NCBI GenBank assembly: GCA_003526525.1
Contig: DPVV01000118.1
Span: 1-7,022, forward strand
DNA length: 7,022 bases
From: Lachnoclostridium phytofermentans
GTDB lineage: Bacteria > Bacillota > Clostridia > Lachnospirales > Lachnospiraceae
Direction: 5' to 3'
The number at the start of each line of letters is the position of its first letter. Position 1 is the first letter of the stretch. Below, piece by piece: positions 6,427 through 7,022 of the stretch. Under the pieces are notes generated by a model. It searched no databases. It was not told where the DNA came from and saw nothing but the letters and a program-made list of their open reading frames with translations. The position numbers and the translations under genes were made by a program.

Positions 6427-6456
6427 GTTATACAGGTGCGTTTTTCGAACCGTCAA
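6427..6456 (-). promoter_or_regulatory. Proximal marR promoter
   Basis: TTGACG (6451-6456, five of six matches) and TATAAC (6427-6432, five of six) with an 18-base spacer. The start would be near 6420, giving a leader of about 70 bases, directly at the edge of the palindrome at 6397-6419. Confidence 0.7.
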
Positions 6457-6493
6457 TCTGATTACCGAAGATTTTTGTTCCGATAATATAGAT

Positions 6494-6515
6494 TGTTAAC
6501 ATGGTTAATTAACCA
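6494..6515. promoter_or_regulatory. GTTAA palindromes at the distal marR promoter
   Basis: Two adjoining perfect palindromes: TGTTAACA (6494-6501) and TGGTTAATTAACCA (6502-6515). They share the GTTAA/TTAAC word with the gltA operator and, like it, cover the predicted start of a promoter (6520-6548). The motif is AT-rich, so each palindrome alone could be chance; the matching position is what makes it notable. Confidence 0.55.
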
Positions 6516-6519
6516 GTAG

Positions 6520-6548
6520 AGGATACATTATTTATCTTAACTTGTCAA
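6520..6548 (-). promoter_or_regulatory. Possible distal marR promoter
   Basis: TTGACA (6543-6548), a 17-base spacer and TATCCT (6520-6525, four of six matches). The start would be near 6513, inside the GTTAA palindromes, with a leader of about 160 bases before marR. No other minus-strand gene lies between this promoter and marR. Confidence 0.5.
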
Positions 6549-6705
6549 GGATTGTTTCTATTATGGAAGTAATCCCCTAACATAAAGTATTACAGATAGC
6601 AACAAGTTACATATCAGTTACAATTACCCATCCATTTTAATAAAGACCGTATTGTTTGTAATCGTCGCCATGTTTCAATTTAATAAAGATAATGATATTA
6701 CATTA

Positions 6706-6763
6706 AAATAGAGGCACATAGAAACAAAAAGACTTTCATCTTTTGCTTCCAATGCCTCTATTT
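6706..6763 (-). terminator. 58-base two-tier hairpin, probable terminator of pncB
   Basis: The outer stem is 11 perfect base pairs (6706-6716 with 6753-6763, core GAGGCA/TGCCTC). Inside a small internal loop, a second stem of about 11 bp (6739-6749 with 6721-6732, one bulged U and one G-U) closes a 6-base loop. It lies 31 bases beyond the pncB stop. The U-rich tail is short (UUUUAAU, partly in the stem), so it is a reasonable but not textbook intrinsic terminator. A small palindromic repeat element is the alternative. Confidence 0.6.
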
Positions 6764-6794
6764 AAGTAATATTTATCTACGCTCAATCATTCGC

Positions 6795-7022
6795 TTATTC
6801 GCGTACTCTAGCATTATAGCTATCTAACAACTGATGTTTCATATGATATAATTCATTAGAAAGATCGACAAAAACATCCTGAGGGTTAACCAGACGTCTT
6901 GTTTCATCCCATAGAGTATTAAGCTCTTCCTGGCAGTAAGTTCTAATATCCATTACAGCGGGAGCTTCGTATACGCACTCACCATTTAAAAAGATAGGAG
7001 CAAGCATTTCTCTCATTTTATA
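6795..7022 (-). CDS. pncB: Nicotinate phosphoribosyltransferase, C-terminal end (partial)
   Basis: The last 75 codons of a gene whose 5' part lies beyond the right edge. The frame stays open to the edge (Tyr-Lys before the first Met), so the Met at 7014-7016 is probably internal. The stretch REMLAPIFLNGECVYEAPAVMDIR, followed by a helix with ELNTLWDETRRLVNPQDVFVDLS and a charged tail, resembles the C-terminus of Firmicutes nicotinate phosphoribosyltransferases from memory of the family. That enzyme makes nicotinate mononucleotide from nicotinate and PRPP in NAD salvage. The catalytic domain is outside the window, so activity cannot be judged. A probable terminator follows 31 bases downstream. 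Confidence 0.75.
   Translation of the reverse strand, partial: YKMREMLAPIFLNGECVYEAPAVMDIRTYCQEELNTLWDETRRLVNPQDVFVDLSNELYHMKHQLLDSYNARVRE

Larger units (their letters stand above)
6352..6794. other. Intergenic region between the pncB end and marR: two promoters, operators and a hairpin
   Basis: On the minus strand, 6706-6763 forms the probable pncB terminator hairpin. Positions 6494-6548 and 6397-6456 hold two promoter and palindrome sets leading to marR. The stretch 6549-6705 is AT-rich and holds no credible gene; its one notable item is CATGTTTCAATT at 6669-6680, matching one arm of the proximal marR operator. Confidence 0.7.

Noticed and set aside
6628..6639. 12-base word CCATCCATTTTA also at positions 8-19
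   Set aside because: A short AT-rich match with no similarity in the flanks; chance is the simplest explanation.
6881..6892. GGTTAACC palindrome inside the pncB coding region
   Set aside because: An 8-base palindrome within a conserved coding stretch and away from any promoter; probably coincidental to the GTTAA operator sites.

Overview
This window looks like a chromosomal housekeeping region from a low-GC, Gram-positive anaerobe of the Clostridia, most likely Lachnospiraceae or a close relative. The clues are the AT-rich intergenic DNA, strong AGGAGG-type ribosome binding sites, a tRNA-sensing T-box leader in front of an aminoacyl-tRNA synthetase gene, the large eukaryote-like (type 2) isoleucyl-tRNA synthetase, and a clostridial-type citrate synthase. 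No mobile element, CRISPR array, tRNA, rRNA or phage gene was seen.

Layout, left to right. Positions 59-92 hold a perfect terminator hairpin. ileS (110-3385, minus strand) is complete at 1091 aa. It is preceded on the minus strand by a T-box riboswitch leader (about 3501-3801) with an ATC isoleucine specifier, a T-box core, an intrinsic terminator, and its own promoter with a consensus TTGACA -35 box. A small unrecognised gene of 63 codons (3913-4104, plus strand) is divergent from ileS and convergent with gltA. A long-loop inverted repeat (4129-4193) lies between that small gene and gltA. gltA (4224-5597, minus) encodes a complete 457-aa citrate synthase. marR (5899-6351, minus) encodes a 150-aa MarR-family repressor. 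The 3' end of a nicotinate phosphoribosyltransferase gene (6795 to the right edge, minus) enters at the end of the window, and a 58-base hairpin between it and marR probably ends its transcript.

How the parts work together. ileS is controlled by uncharged tRNA-Ile through its leader. gltA and marR lie in the same direction but 301 bases apart, each with its own likely promoter. The gltA promoter and a distal marR promoter both carry palindromes built from the word GTTAA at the predicted transcription start. The proximal marR promoter carries a different palindrome (TTGAAACA-N7-TGTTTCAA) in the same position. The simplest reading is that the adjacent MarR protein represses itself and perhaps gltA, but the two palindromes differ, so which regulator binds which site is open.

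No wholly new system stands out. The items most worth a second look are the shared GTTAA operator layout at gltA and marR, the unrecognised 63-aa protein, and the A9 tract inside the gltA promoter spacer.
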